This document shows positions 46,618 through 57,254 of a stretch of DNA of 64,000 nt, in pieces. Both the position numbers and the translations under genes were made by a program. The notes under the pieces were generated by a model that was given only the letters and a program-made list of their open reading frames with translations, did not search any database and had not been told where the DNA came from. Source of the stretch: Amylostereum areolatum (Eukaryota > Basidiomycota > Agaricomycetes > Russulales > Stereaceae); assembly GCA_012932865.1 (NCBI GenBank), contig SAXG01000001.1, forward strand, positions 1,105,693 through 1,169,692, in the 5' to 3' direction. How positions within the stretch are numbered: the first letter of the stretch is position 1; each line of letters starts with the position of its first letter.

Positions 46618-48990
46618 TCAGGCATCTTCCAATGGAGCTCTGGCATCGACATTACCAGCGTGCGGCCCGAACAACATGCTCATCAATGGCGTCGGCCGCT
46701 CAAACATGGAGTCACTAGTCGAAATACAAGAACAAAAATGATGGTTAGCATTGAGGGATTCCGCAAGACCGGACGAAACCCTTACACCCTAATCAACTTA
46801 CCTAGACCGTTCACGAACATGGCCTGGAATGTCCGTCTTAGGTGGAAACGGCGAGCGAGGGTCTCGCCCAATGGCATAACCTTCAGACGACCTATAAGAT
46901 GATTGAAAGCTGCTGAGGTGCGTCATCGGGCTGTCCAAATCGGACAACACTGGATACGCAGGAGAACGAATCCGGGAGGCGCTCGAGGGAGACAGCGAAG
47001 CAAGCCACGATGGGCTTACGCGAGACGGTGGCACCTGGTTCTGGTCTGCTGCCGGGGACGCTGGCAATGGAACATGCCTCGGAGACACGAGGTCCGACCT
47101 GAGAGCGTTGGCTTGTTCTGTTCTCGAACGTCGCAGCGGTGTCGTGGATGTCGAAGCTCCACTGATGCGGTGTCTAACCGGCATCCTGTACGTGTCAACA
47201 GCACCCTCGGTCATTGCTCGTTGAAGGTTTGCGGGAGAGGGTGCTGAACGACTCGAGTGGCTCGACATCGTCACAGGTGCAGGCACTGGTACGTCTTCCG
47301 GAAAGCTCAAGTGCGTTGCGGATGAAAGCGTTTGTGTAACCTCGGGAGCGCGCTCAGATTCTGACGAAGGCGGCGTGAACCAATCGTCAAGCGTGTCAGA
47401 GGAATCTACATCTTGGAAAGACACGGGCTCTTGAACGATGACTGCTTTCGCGTCCCTCCCGAACGTGGACGGTGTTGAAACAGTTTCGGGTGGTATTGTG
47501 AACATGTCATCGTCTGAGATGGTCAAATCAACGGGCGGGAGGCTTGCAGACGCGGACGATTCTTCTGCTTGAGGCTTTCGCGCTCTTCCCTTTCCCTTGT
47601 CGTGAGAACTAAGACGCGGAGGAGACTCTTCTTCCACTTTGAGCGTCTGCAGTCGACTATGTCCTCCCCGGGGCCGCGACGGAGAACCCAGCGCCCATTG
47701 CGACGAGTCCTGGTGAGCTTGAACTCGGAGCTGAGACCCATAGGCGACCTTGGAAGACACAGACGATAGAGAAGACGTCGATAGTTTATTCTTCGCGTTT
47801 TCTTCCGTCATGTTCTTTGCTTTCTTCGCGGCCAAGCGTGGACTCGAACGAGTACCCATTATTGGCATCGTTCGCGCTCGTACCGAGCGAGGAGAGGAAG
47901 TTGGTTGTTCACTTATGTTCTGCTCCGATGACTGCGTTACGGAAGGCCCCGCCACACCGCCTTTAGCGGGTGTGCGAGAAGGTGTATCAGTTCGCGGATT
48001 CGAGGCCAACGTCTCATGGAACGGGAGGTCAGATTCCGACTCGATATCCGCATCCGAGGCCTGTGCATCGCTTTGAGCAGGGACCCTACGGCGGGAAGGG
48101 GTGGACGGGTAAAAAGGTGGTCTAGCCCGTGGCCGAGGCGGCCCAAGGTGGCTGACTCCAGTATCTGGAGATGACAGGTTTGGATCAAACGCGTGGTCCG
48201 AGTCTGACTCGGGGGACGCTGGTCTGGTCTGGGGTGGTGTCGGCGGACCTGGTTCAACTTGAGTGACACAAGTCGATGGCGACGAACTACTACCGGTGGA
48301 AGATGTGTTCGTGTCTCGCCGACTTCGCATAGGGGTGGCTGGTGGAGTACTAAGTCTTGAATTTCCCGTGCCAGAAGATCGTGGCGGGGTAGACGTCGAT
48401 GCACGGCTTTGCGGGGGAACTGTATTCTGTTGTTGTGGACCACACCTCGGTGTGGTACCAGCTGGTTGTCTTCGCTGAGACCCCGGGTGGGAAGTACCGG
48501 GCGAAGGTTCCCCATTTCTGGGTGTGTGTGGTTCTTGAGGACTGGAGGATTGGCCTACACCTTCGTTTCTGCTGGGCTGGGTACCCGTCCCCATCCTTGG
48601 CGGTGCAGCAGATGCGCTCTGTCCAGAGGATGCTTGAGAAGGACCGTCATGCCAATGTCCACATACCGGACAGTCATGACCTGGGGGCCCTTCTCGCGGA
48701 GGTGGTGAATTACCAGGAGACTCGTGCCCGTAGTTGTCGATGTTCCTGACTTCGCCCCGTTGATACGCGGCATTGTACATATTCCAAGCATGAGCCCAAG
48801 TGGTGTACTTTTTGTGAATCGGCCTGGGTTTGACGTCAATCAAGGCCGAGGCCTCTAGCCTGAATAGATATGTTGGCAAGGAGGACAAGTACACGCGGAG
48901 CGTCCGAACTGAGTAGCTTGCTACGTACCAGTCTGGGAATATACCGGTCTTCCTGCCTCGGGCCACGACGTACCAGTCATGGTCGCACAT
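46618..48990 (-). CDS. Protein with RNase H1 N-terminal (viroplasmin-like) domain and long disordered region
   Basis: The ATG at 48990 is preceded directly by an in-frame TAG, so the start is firm. Residues 1-70 look like the small hybrid-binding fold of RNase H1 and caulimovirus viroplasmin: DWYVVARGRKTGIFPDW, joined over an intron to LEASALIDVKPRPIHKKYTT, then WAHAWNMYNAAYQRGEVR. A Cys/His pair of the form CPVCGHWHDG follows at about residue 110. The remaining 600 residues are Ser/Pro/Thr/Arg-rich and disordered, with a basic RSSPRLAAKKAK patch that could be an NLS. No RNase H catalytic domain follows. A strong AGGTAAGT donor after VRERS splices to SDSMFERPTPLMSML and a final exon ending VDARAPLEDA at 46618-46620. 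Without that splice the frame stops at 46798. Three ACGCGT boxes lie upstream. Confidence 0.75.
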
Positions 48991-49067
48991 CTAGAATCTT
49001 CTTATTCGGAGGGCGCGAACCATCCACTATGGCCAGGAGATCAAAGGGGGGTGAAGAGATAGAACAG

Positions 49068-49149
49068 ACGCGTGGTTCGAGATTTTGAACGTCGCGTTGC
49101 GCGTAGCGGCGTATTTGGACGCGTCAAAACGGCGAACCAATGAACGCGT
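49068..49149 (-). promoter_or_regulatory. Cluster of three ACGCGT (MCB-type) boxes
   Basis: Exact ACGCGT at 49068-49073, 49119-49124 and 49144-49149, all 78-159 bp upstream of the viroplasmin-like gene's ATG. This resembles MBF-regulated promoters of other fungi. Confidence 0.5.
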
Positions 49150-49419
49150 CAGGTTCGCGACGGTCCGCTCACGTGAAGTCGGTGATTCGGAGAAGCGCTC
49201 GTTACACCACCAGCAGTTGCCTCAGCATGACTCTATGCGGGGCCATTCGGATGAGTCTGATGGCGTGACCAAGGGTTCACGCTAGCATCGTGTCAGCTTC
49301 AATCCAACCCCCTCAATCTCGGCGCCATTCCGATTATCCGTTGCGAGAAAGTCGGCTTCGCGCCCAAGTCAGCGTGAGTACAGGTTGTCCTCTCAGTTTC
49401 AATCCCCACAGAGTCCTCG

Positions 49420-49820
49420 ATGGACGGCGACGAGCGCGGGTTATGTAAGCAGTATTCATTTTCGTCGTCGCGCCAAGTCATCCTCGACTCCTTGTTTCCT
49501 CTCACCACGTCCTTCTCTTCTCCCCGTCCTTCACCTGGCCATAACCCCTCATCTGTAATGGGCGACTCCGACGTACCGAGATTTGGACGGCGCGTCAGGG
49601 TTTCCGTGGATGTACGAAGGGTTGGGTATGGACTCTCCCTTCGACACTCTCATGTGGGCATCATCCAGAGTCTGGACCATGGTGCGTGTTCTATTCACTT
49701 ACCGCCCACCTGCCCTCGCGACAGCATTCAGGATTTGCACATGCTCCGGCGCCCCTCTTGTTGTCGCTGGCAGTCGTCCTCACCTTCGCTCGCGGCCTTG
49801 AACTTTACTCCTGGTCTTGA
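49420..49820 (+). CDS. Small putative membrane protein, 73 residues
   Basis: Three exons join in frame: join(49420..49444, 49581..49681, 49725..49820). The sequence begins MDGDERGLYLDGASGFPWMY, continues LGMDSPFDTLMWASSRVWTM, and ends with a hydrophobic helix, APAPLLLSLAVVLTFARGLE, then LYSWS. One C-terminal TM segment would make it tail-anchored. The first intron is long (136 nt) and its acceptor (CCGAG) is weak. The second intron is a normal 43 nt with GTGCGT..ACAG. The stop codon lies inside a 19-bp tandem repeat, so the C-terminus may be recent. I do not recognise a family. The phase agreement over both introns and the non-random composition are the only support. Confidence 0.45.
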
Positions 49821-49853
49821 ACTTTGCTCGTGGTCTTGAACTTTACTCTCGGT
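49797..49853 (+). repeat. Three tandem copies of a 19-bp unit
   Basis: CTTGAACTTTACTCCTGGT at 49797-49815, repeated with two or three changes at 49816-49834 and 49835-49853. The first copy contributes the last codons of the small protein; the others lie in its 3' flank. A more worn CTTGCGGTCTTGG-like series follows to about 49925. Confidence 0.8.
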
Positions 49854-50435
49854 CTCTCGATTTTTGCTTGCGGTCTTGGTCCTCGCTCGCGATCTTGGTC
49901 CCGCTCGCGCTCCTCTCTGGTCCTGGCTCTCTGTCCCCTGGCTCACTGGGTTCCCTGGTCTTATCTCGGTCTCCGTCTGGTCCACCTGCTTTGTTGGCAT
50001 CCCAGGTAACCCTCTCTCACCTGTCATCCCTCTCCATATATCCCGTAGCAGCCCCCATATACTCTGTAGTTATCAAATGAAAATATCATGATTTTCTTCC
50101 TTCTACATCAGGATAAGATCGCAATAAGCACGATTTAAGCCAGCAACCCGCCGAGCGATTCTTGATGAGCTTAGTAAGATTATTGGATTGAATCCAAAGA
50201 ACCTCAGCTTCGGGCCCAAGGGAATTCGTTGAGCGTGATATCCGCTTGACATTTTTGGATTCCATCCATCGGCACACCAACTTCAAACTCAGGGGCGTGA
50301 TATCGGAATGAAGCTGAGGGATCGCCTGGTGGTGTACTTAGACGGATTGCAGGAGGCTAAGACTCGACACATACCTGGATAGATGATCATAGAATACAGC
50401 TATGAAAAGGTAGTTGTGGCACAGGGCAAGGTTCA

Positions 50436-50488
50436 TTTACTTCCGTCGAGAGCCTCGTGTCTGGTCTGATGTCATCGACGGAAGTAAA
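50436..50488. repeat. Perfect 14-bp inverted repeat (stem-loop)
   Basis: TTTACTTCCGTCGA at 50436-50449 is the exact reverse complement of TCGACGGAAGTAAA at 50475-50488, with a 25-nt loop. It lies 140-195 bp past the stop of the DUF6533 gene. The rest of 49860-50630 has no supported gene. Confidence 0.8.
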
Positions 50489-50630
50489 CCCGTTCCGCCT
50501 CGTGGCCAACTTGGACAACAGGAGATACTTAGCTTCATACGGCAGAATATACGCAGGCCGATTATTTGAGTTATATACAGTACATGCAGTACATTTCCGA
50601 ACGCCATGTACAGGTAGTACCGCCCTGTCC

Positions 50631-52370
50631 CTAAGAATGCCGACTGCTACCGTCAAGCAGCGTACCGGTCGAACTCCCTACTGCAAACTCGTTGGTACCG
50701 TTGTTGCCAACGTTCGAGCTTCCCTCTACAAATAACATCTGCGTTTGAGAAGGACCCGGTTCCGCAAGAGTTTGCTGGCGCGCGGCCCGCTCAACAGGGT
50801 CATACCCAAACTCGTCCACAATAGGTTCCAGAGAAAGCGCTTGTCTTGGACTCGAGTTGGCCTGGAACGACGAGAGTTCCTGTGTGTCTTTATTTGTTTC
50901 TTGGCGAGCGCTATAGGCACGGAGGCGCAAGATAAACCGAGCGGTAAGCATGCCGGACAGCCTGAAAACGCCGTGCTTTGAGTTTAGTAACCAATCGACA
51001 GAAAACAAACTCACGGTAAGGTGATGGCGTTCAGCAGGCGCTGAAAGAAACCGCCCTGTAACGTTTGATAGTTCAACAGAGATGACAAAACAGAAGTCTT
51101 CTGTACGCACCGGGGCACGCTGTGGACGCGACGTTAGATTGGAGCATGGCTTAGTTCGTAATTGTATGGACCCACAAAGTTTAGAACAGCGGCTCCGATA
51201 GTGAATATGGAGACGATGCTGGGTTGATCATTCGTAAGGCCGCGAAACGATCGTCAAACGGGGCAAAGCCTCACGCGAAGTAAAGAATACCTGTTGATCG
51301 CGTCAGCTTTGGAAAGATATGGTATGCGTGCTATATGCTCACCTTGTTCCACAACTAGATAACTGAAGGTGTGTTTTTTAACATTGACCGCGCCACCCCC
51401 GAACCTCAAGGCCTGGATGCTTCGAAGCAGTGTCAAAATCGTCGCGGAGGCCTCAAAGACACAGACTAGGATCGACAAGAGCGTATTTGCTACGTCGCGA
51501 GTTTACTATCAGTCACCAGGGGGTCGTCAGCTCGACCGGAAAGCACCCACGTACCACTGTACGAGACAATGGGTCAGTTCACCGGAAGACGTGGATGACG
51601 TCTACGCACATTTGGATGCTTGAAGAACCTTTACATCGGAGACCTGGAACGTGAAGCTATCATTGGAAGTCAGATGTTTGGTAACGAGCATAACGCATCG
51701 ATGGCTTACACAGTCCAGTACGACGCAGGTGACCCCTATAGCTCCTAGACTGAAAAGTACCACCTTGTTTCGTGCACAAAGTACGTACGTCCTCGCCATG
51801 AACGTGACTGAGGTCATTAAATAAGGTGAGCGAGGAGACTCACTCTTGCAAAAGCAGAACCTACAGATGACGGCAGCTCGACCGAGCACACTAACGACAC
51901 CAATGATCTTGTACCAAACATCGCAGCTACAGCAAGGACCGGTCAGGTTCCACAAAGATGTCTTGATCGGCGAAGAGTCTCACTGGAGAACAATGAGTGT
52001 GCGTCGTATGCGAGAAAAGAGCGGAAGACATTACCCCGCCCCCGAGTTTGTCGGAGATGGCCAACAGGTACAGAACGTTGGCCAGCAACGCATAGCGACA
52101 GAGTATATAGAGGAGCGTTGATAGCTTCAGGATTTTTCCTTGCCAGATATACTTGACTTCCGAAGGGAATGTCAAGAGGTAGTCATAGTACAGCAGAGCT
52201 GTCAGGAACTCGCGCGTTAGAGCCTTGATAACCACCGGGACCGCGAGGGAGGACGTACCTATGCTAGACCATTGAATAGCAAATTGTAAAAAGCTGGAAG
52301 GGGGGTGAGAGAGATTTAGGAGCGTGAAGGGGCGAGGGGCTCACTGTGTACGGGCGGCGGAAGGTGGCAT
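50631..52370 (-). CDS. DUF6533-domain multi-pass membrane protein
   Basis: MPPSAARTH joins over a first intron to FLQFAIQWSSIGTSSLAVPV. The DUF6533 core then reads LTALLYYDYLLTFPSEVKYI, KLSTLLYILCRYALLANVLY, CDVWYKIIGVVSVLGRAAVI, and further TM exons (SILVCVFEASATILTLLRSI, then GGFFQRLLNAITLP joined to LSGMLTARFILRLRAYSARQ). About seven TM segments in all. A polar Ser/Gln-rich tail ends GTLLDGSSRHS at 50631. The family is greatly expanded in Agaricomycetes and its function is unknown; a receptor-like role has been suggested only from topology. Several small exons between 51254 and 51900 are approximate. No paralogue is next to it, although these genes often occur in tandem. Confidence 0.85.
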
Positions 52371-52507
52371 GGTGGAGATCAGTGGGTGCTGAGAAAAACC
52401 CCCGTCTTCGTCCTTATACATTTCATATTTTGACGCAACTATGCATGGCGCAAATGCTCATAGTTGGCCACGGTCATCGCTTTGTTCCCCGGAGACGAAC
52501 GTGACGG

Positions 52508-53840
52508 TCAGATGGTCAGTGGAGAGCGGGAGAAGAACCGAGCCTCAATCTGCTCTGGCGTAACCAAAATGCAGGATCGGACCAGCTGGTCCAGAACGCT
52601 CATGATCGGTAGAGAACGGTCGTTGTAACCCCGTCCTGGGAGTCGTCAGCGCCTCCTGATACCAAGTGCTCCATGGATAAGGTTAAGTCTCTGGGCTGAA
52701 GTCGATAACGCACCACAAATGTACATCGTTTTCCCGTGCTGCGTACGGAAGGCGAGACACGGTGCGTGATGAGCCTGGTGGCAACTTCGGGATCTCGGTT
52801 GTCCGTGTAACTGGGGAATACTTGACCAGCTCCGCATTGCCGCGGGAAACTTTGGGTGCTTTCAGCCTAGGCTTCTGACGCGTGCTAAGGAACATCTAAA
52901 CTTGTCGACGCGCTCCATTACAAGTGCCATACGGTATCTGTATCGAGAAATGGTAATGTGTGCAACCTTTTACTTACCTTTTCAGGAGCTAGTCATCGGT
53001 TAAACGAGAGGAAGCGAGACAACCCGAACGGGGGAAAATGTTGCGTAACCCCATTCCCTTCACAATGCTAGGCAGGAAAGTAAATGGAAGGGAAAAGAGC
53101 CGCCAAACATCATCATGAGCGGCATCTACGTCTGATTTGGTCTCACAAACAGTACGGTTCAATGGGGGCTGCAACGTCGATTCACCGGCCAGTGCAGACG
53201 TATCTTGCCAGCCGCGAGGGCTCCAACATCGGGCTGTGTGTCGAATTTGCTGAACGAGGCAGTGCAAAAATGCTTGTCTGATATCACGGGGAAAATCTGA
53301 TTTGTGTTTGTCTCTGACAGCAAAGTTGGTACACTTACCGACACCATCGTGGCTCGACGAGATGCACTCTTAGCAACCCAACGAGTGAAAGCACTCTTGA
53401 GATGGAGCTGTTGCCAGAGTGATAGATCCTGCGCGCCAAGAACGATGGAGAAGGCGGTGGTCTGCTCTTGTAGACGAGCGCACAAAGATGTAGGCGTCTT
53501 CCCATGCATCGACTTCGAGAGTCGTACTTGGTCCGTTATTCGCAGGATACGATCTTGATCATTGAAGAGGAGTTGTGATCGAAATGCCACCGGGGTGGTT
53601 TTCCTACGAGCGGATGCTGTCCATGGGTCATGATATTGAGGCCTGAAATGTTGAAGGGACCTGTTCTCGACAATACATATCGGAAATCATAGTGCGTAAA
53701 CCAACCTACAGCGAGAGAGAGCCGCGTGGACCCGAAGCGGAAGTGGTGACGGGCGTACCGATACCACCACTCTGAGGAGCTCGGTGATTTCGGTCTGCTG
53801 AGAGCCTCGTACTTAGCCTCATATCATCGGGTCTTGGCAT
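52508..53840 (-). CDS. Orphan spliced protein, function unknown
   Basis: An ATG at 53840 opens MPRPDDMRLSTRLSADRNHR, and a donor at about 53706 joins in phase to SLQHFRPQYHDPWTASARRK and a 120-residue exon (FNDQDRILRITDQVRLSKSM; LSLWQQLHLKSAFTRWVAKS) with a perfect GTAAGT donor. An exon reading TSIFALPRSANSTHSPMLEP follows. Downstream, 52895-52700 reads FLSTRQKPRLKAPKVSRGNA and LPPGSSRTVSRLPYAARE, and the last piece, GYNDRSLPIMSVLDQLVRSC to FFSRSPLTI, stops at 52508-52510. Joins between 53180 and 52900 are not resolved. The segments have normal protein composition and splice signals but match no family I know. It could be two genes or contain a broken exon. Confidence 0.42.
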
Positions 53841-54034
53841 TGCTGATTCCTGAGAGTCGATATGTAGATGGAACGACATGAAAAAGGATGTATGGTGAGC
53901 GCCGAGAGCCGATTAGGTAGGCAGATACATTCCTGAACATATACGAGAGGATTTCCACTCTGCAACGAATATATAGGACACTCGACACGCTGCACAACGC
54001 TAGCGTCCGATAGTTGCCTCGCCCAAATGCCTGT

Positions 54035-55177
54035 TCAGACAGCAACATAACCACCTCTGGTTGACCTCGGCCGGAATGACGAGCATAGATGGGAGATGAC
54101 GTCCTGGAACATGTATGGCACTTCTCTCCAAAAATCACGATGACTGTCATTGAAAAAATGGGTTTGGTCAGCCACCTTGTCAGAAGAAAGTAAGTTTGGC
54201 GATAGTGTACGCACGGAACGAGGTCGAATCCAGTGGCGCCGTACGTGGCATAGTTATAATAAGCTCCGAGGATAAAGTACGCCACGAACGCCAAGAGCAA
54301 CCTAATGTGGAGATGATCAGTATTCGTGACCGCGTGCGCCCGCATAGCACGAGCTGAAGGCAGTGAACCGCAGAAATACTCACACAAGGAAGAACCAACC
54401 GAGACCACTGCCCACCGATTCATCGGAGTCCCCCTTCTCACCCTTCTCACCTCCGTCACTGTCGTCGCCAGGCCCTTCCTTGAAAAGGCACCCCGCTGTT
54501 GTAGTCCATTCTACTTCTACTCGTGTCCCGTCGTATGACTTGAATGATGGTGGTGACGTTTCCGTTGCACAAAATAATGAGATTCTGAACGACTGGGTGA
54601 CAGGATCGGGGGATGTGGGATATGAAGCGCCTTGGCGAGTTATTGCCAGCCCCTTGGGATCTGCACGTTGGAAGGCACCGGAAGGAATTATTGGCATTGA
54701 GGATGATGCTACGAGAGAGTACGAGACGTACCTGATAGTGTCTCATACTCGGCTTCTGAGAATTGAGCGAGAGGGACAACTGCCACCACTCGATCTGGCT
54801 GGTCTCCTTTCCTATTGGTTGTGGTCAAACATGCAGAGGTTCCACTCGGACACTACAGAGAGGTGTAGTGAATGGTGATGGGTCAGGTTGTGGTTACGGC
54901 GGCAGCCGGGCCTAAGTAGCAGTGCACGCACTTGATCATTAGGCTCTACGCCGTCGAGCTGGTGGAGGTCTCCGCACAGGTTGAAGTGAACATCGTCCAC
55001 CATGAACGAGGGGGGAGTTTCTCGGGTGCGGGTAACGAAATGGTCGCCTGCGATGGAGGTGAGGTCATACTTGTTCCCTTGGTGTGTTATGCGACATTCG
55101 TCTTGTGCGGCGACATAAGAAGCGAAAAGGAGGGAGAATAGAGATAATGTGTGTGCATTCCTCCTTGAGGATGGCAT
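54035..55177 (-). CDS. ATG27: Autophagy-related protein 27
   Basis: Type I membrane protein that cycles between Golgi, endosome and pre-autophagosomal sites and helps Atg9 traffic. Signal peptide MPSSRRNAHTLSLFSLLFAS, then the luminal domain: CRITHQGNKYDLTSIAGDHF, RTRETPPSFMVDDVHFNLCG, DLHQLDGVEPNDQ, a second exon, and GLAITRQGASYPTSPDPVTQ, FRISLFCATETSPPSFKSYD, EVEWTTTAGC (paired cysteines of the MRH-like fold). One TM segment follows (LLLAFVAYFILGAYYNYATY). The cytosolic tail RDFWREVPYMFQDVISHLCS ends RGGYVAV at 54035-54037, the conserved sorting-type tail of the fungal family. Three or more introns. Head-to-head with ATXN3, 266 bp between ATGs. Confidence 0.9.
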
Positions 55178-55295
55178 CGTGTTTTCTGAGGAGGGGGAAG
55201 GAAACAGAAGAGTCAATTAATAACTGCGTCGTTGCTGTTGGAGGGTTGCGGGTATTCGAGCGAGCGCTCGTGCAGGCAGCGTGCAGGGCTCGAGG

Positions 55296-55356
55296 ACGCG
55301 TCAGGACCCCGGAATGGGCTGGTGGGACCGCTAGCTTTGACGCGACGCGTACGCGT
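55296..55356 (+). promoter_or_regulatory. Divergent ATG27/ATXN3 promoter elements
   Basis: GACGCGACGCG at 55339-55349, overlapping ACGCGT at 55345-55350 and followed immediately by another ACGCGT at 55351-55356; a further ACGCGT lies at 55296-55301. All are between the two start codons. Confidence 0.45.
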
Positions 55357-55443
55357 GCCCTCTTCGTATAAGACCTTCGACCTTCGACCTACCCATTGTT
55401 GTACCGCATCCTCTCCTCTCCGGTTTCACCACAACGCGCACAG

Positions 55444-57254
55444 ATGGCTACTCTAGAAAATGTCGTTCCTCTCATCTACCACGAGAAGCAGCAGCCTGGC
55501 TCCATGCTCTGCGCTCAACATGCCATCAACTCTCTCCTCCGTGCGCCTCATCCTTCCTATCCCCTTCTCCTTGCACTGACTTTGCATGTCTTTTGTTTCT
55601 TCATAGAAGGGAACTATGTCTGTCATCTCCGATATTTCTGTGGCCCGATCGATGACACCTCTCGATCTTCAGTTCACCGCTCCAGACCTTTCTTCTATTG
55701 CACAATCTCTCGACACGCTCGAAGAAAGTTACGACGATGACCAGGCTGGACGGGCAAGCGCTAACATGGATGACACTGGTTTGATCTGCTTTCGATCCTC
55801 CGATGTACGCTCACCACCGTAACACAGGCTTTTTTTCCGTACAAGTCCTCGAGAATGCCTTAGATGTATGGGGGTTAGGGTGCGTAGGCCACTAAGTGTG
55901 CTCCTGGTGCCCACGGGTCTGACTTTACACAACAGTCTCGTTAGATGGCGCAGCGAAGCCATGCTCCCTTACCACGAACGACCACAGTGCGTCACTCTTC
56001 CCAATAAGCACGACGTCATCTGAAGTTGCCAACCACCCTTTGATCTTGATAGCACACAACTTGGGTTTATTCTCAATCTTCAACAACATTGGTTCACCCT
56101 TCGCCGGTTTGGCGACGTTTCCCCTCATCCGGATCAAGAGCCAGGGAACGGCCATTGGTTCAATCTCAATTCCTTTCTTCATCGTCCGGAGTGGGTTAGC
56201 GACACCTATCTCGGCATGGTTCTTCAACAATCGGAAACGGAAGGTACGCTAGAAATCGTGCCTACATTCGATCAATCACCAAATACGCCGTCCAGGATAC
56301 TCTGTCTTTGCCGTGATCCAAAAAAACCCTTTGGCTCCCCTTGCTCTTCCCCGTACTCAAGCCGACAATATGGCCGCAACGTGCCCTCCTCCGTCATCGT
56401 CATCCATCCCTCAAAATTCTACTACACGCTCGCACGAGGTCGTGGACGGGTTTGAGGACGAGGACTATGAGCTGCAAGCTGCCATCCAGGCGTCCATGGG
56501 TGGCAATTTCGATCCGAGCCAATGGCCAAGATTTGCATCTTCCGGAGAGGATGTCGAGATTCCGCGCGTACAGGATACCATTGCCGCACCGTCCCTCCCG
56601 GGTTCATTCCCCTCTTCGTCTACTACCGTGCCAGATGATCCAGTCGCTGCATCCATGGCTCGCAACCGTGTATTTCTCGAGCGCATGCAACGCGAGCAAG
56701 AGTTCGCACTCCGGGAGCAATACGAAGGCGAAGTTTCCACGCGGTTTGGTGCTCCTGGACATCCAGGGCGAGGCGTTGTCCCACAGCAGGACGAAGAAGA
56801 CGAGGACGAGATGCTCAGACGTGCTATCGCGGAAAGCGAGGCACTAGCGCAGGCAGAGGGACACGGTCGTGTTAACGATGAAGAAGACGAGGACGAGGAT
56901 GTCGAAATTCCTGACGCACCGCTTCCTCGAGTGGGCGCCGGCGCCTCTAATCGTGTTTACGATGACGACGACGCGGAGCTCCAAGCTGCTCTCAAGGCGT
57001 CGCTCGAAAGTATGCCCCCCGACTTCAAGGTTCCCGATACTCTGCCGCGCTCTGTGCTACCCGCGCTTCTTGCCCCTGCACTTGCACCCGTCCCGCCTAC
57101 CACCGCGCCTTTATCTCCAGCTGCGCACAGCGCAGATGACTACATGTCGGAAACAGAGACCGAGGCAGAGACCGAACCGCATCCTCCCCCTCAGGAGGAC
57201 GTCAGTGTTGAGGAGATGCGCCGACGACGATTAGCGCGATTCGGTGGGGCATGA
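55444..57254 (+). CDS. ATXN3: Ataxin-3-like Josephin deubiquitinase with three UIMs
   Basis: Cysteine protease that trims ubiquitin chains. MATLENVVPLIYHEKQQPGS is followed by the catalytic MLCAQHAINSLL, then over introns QGNY, FTAPDLSSIAQSLDTLEESY, NMDDTGFFSVQVLENALDVW, LVRWRSEAMLPYHERP, and LGFILNLQQHWFTLRRFG. The last motif carries the catalytic His. GNGHWFNLNSFLHRPEWVSD, with the Asn/Asp region, comes next, then LGMVLQQSE and FAVIQKNPLAPLALPRTQAD. The C-terminal half is one long exon (from about 56313) with three ubiquitin-interacting motifs: DEDYELQAAIQASMGG, DEDEMLRRAIAESEAL and DDDAELQAALKASLES. No polyglutamine tract. Six or seven introns. The tail VSVEEMRRRRLARFGGA ends at 57254. Identity is secure. 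Confidence 0.92.
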
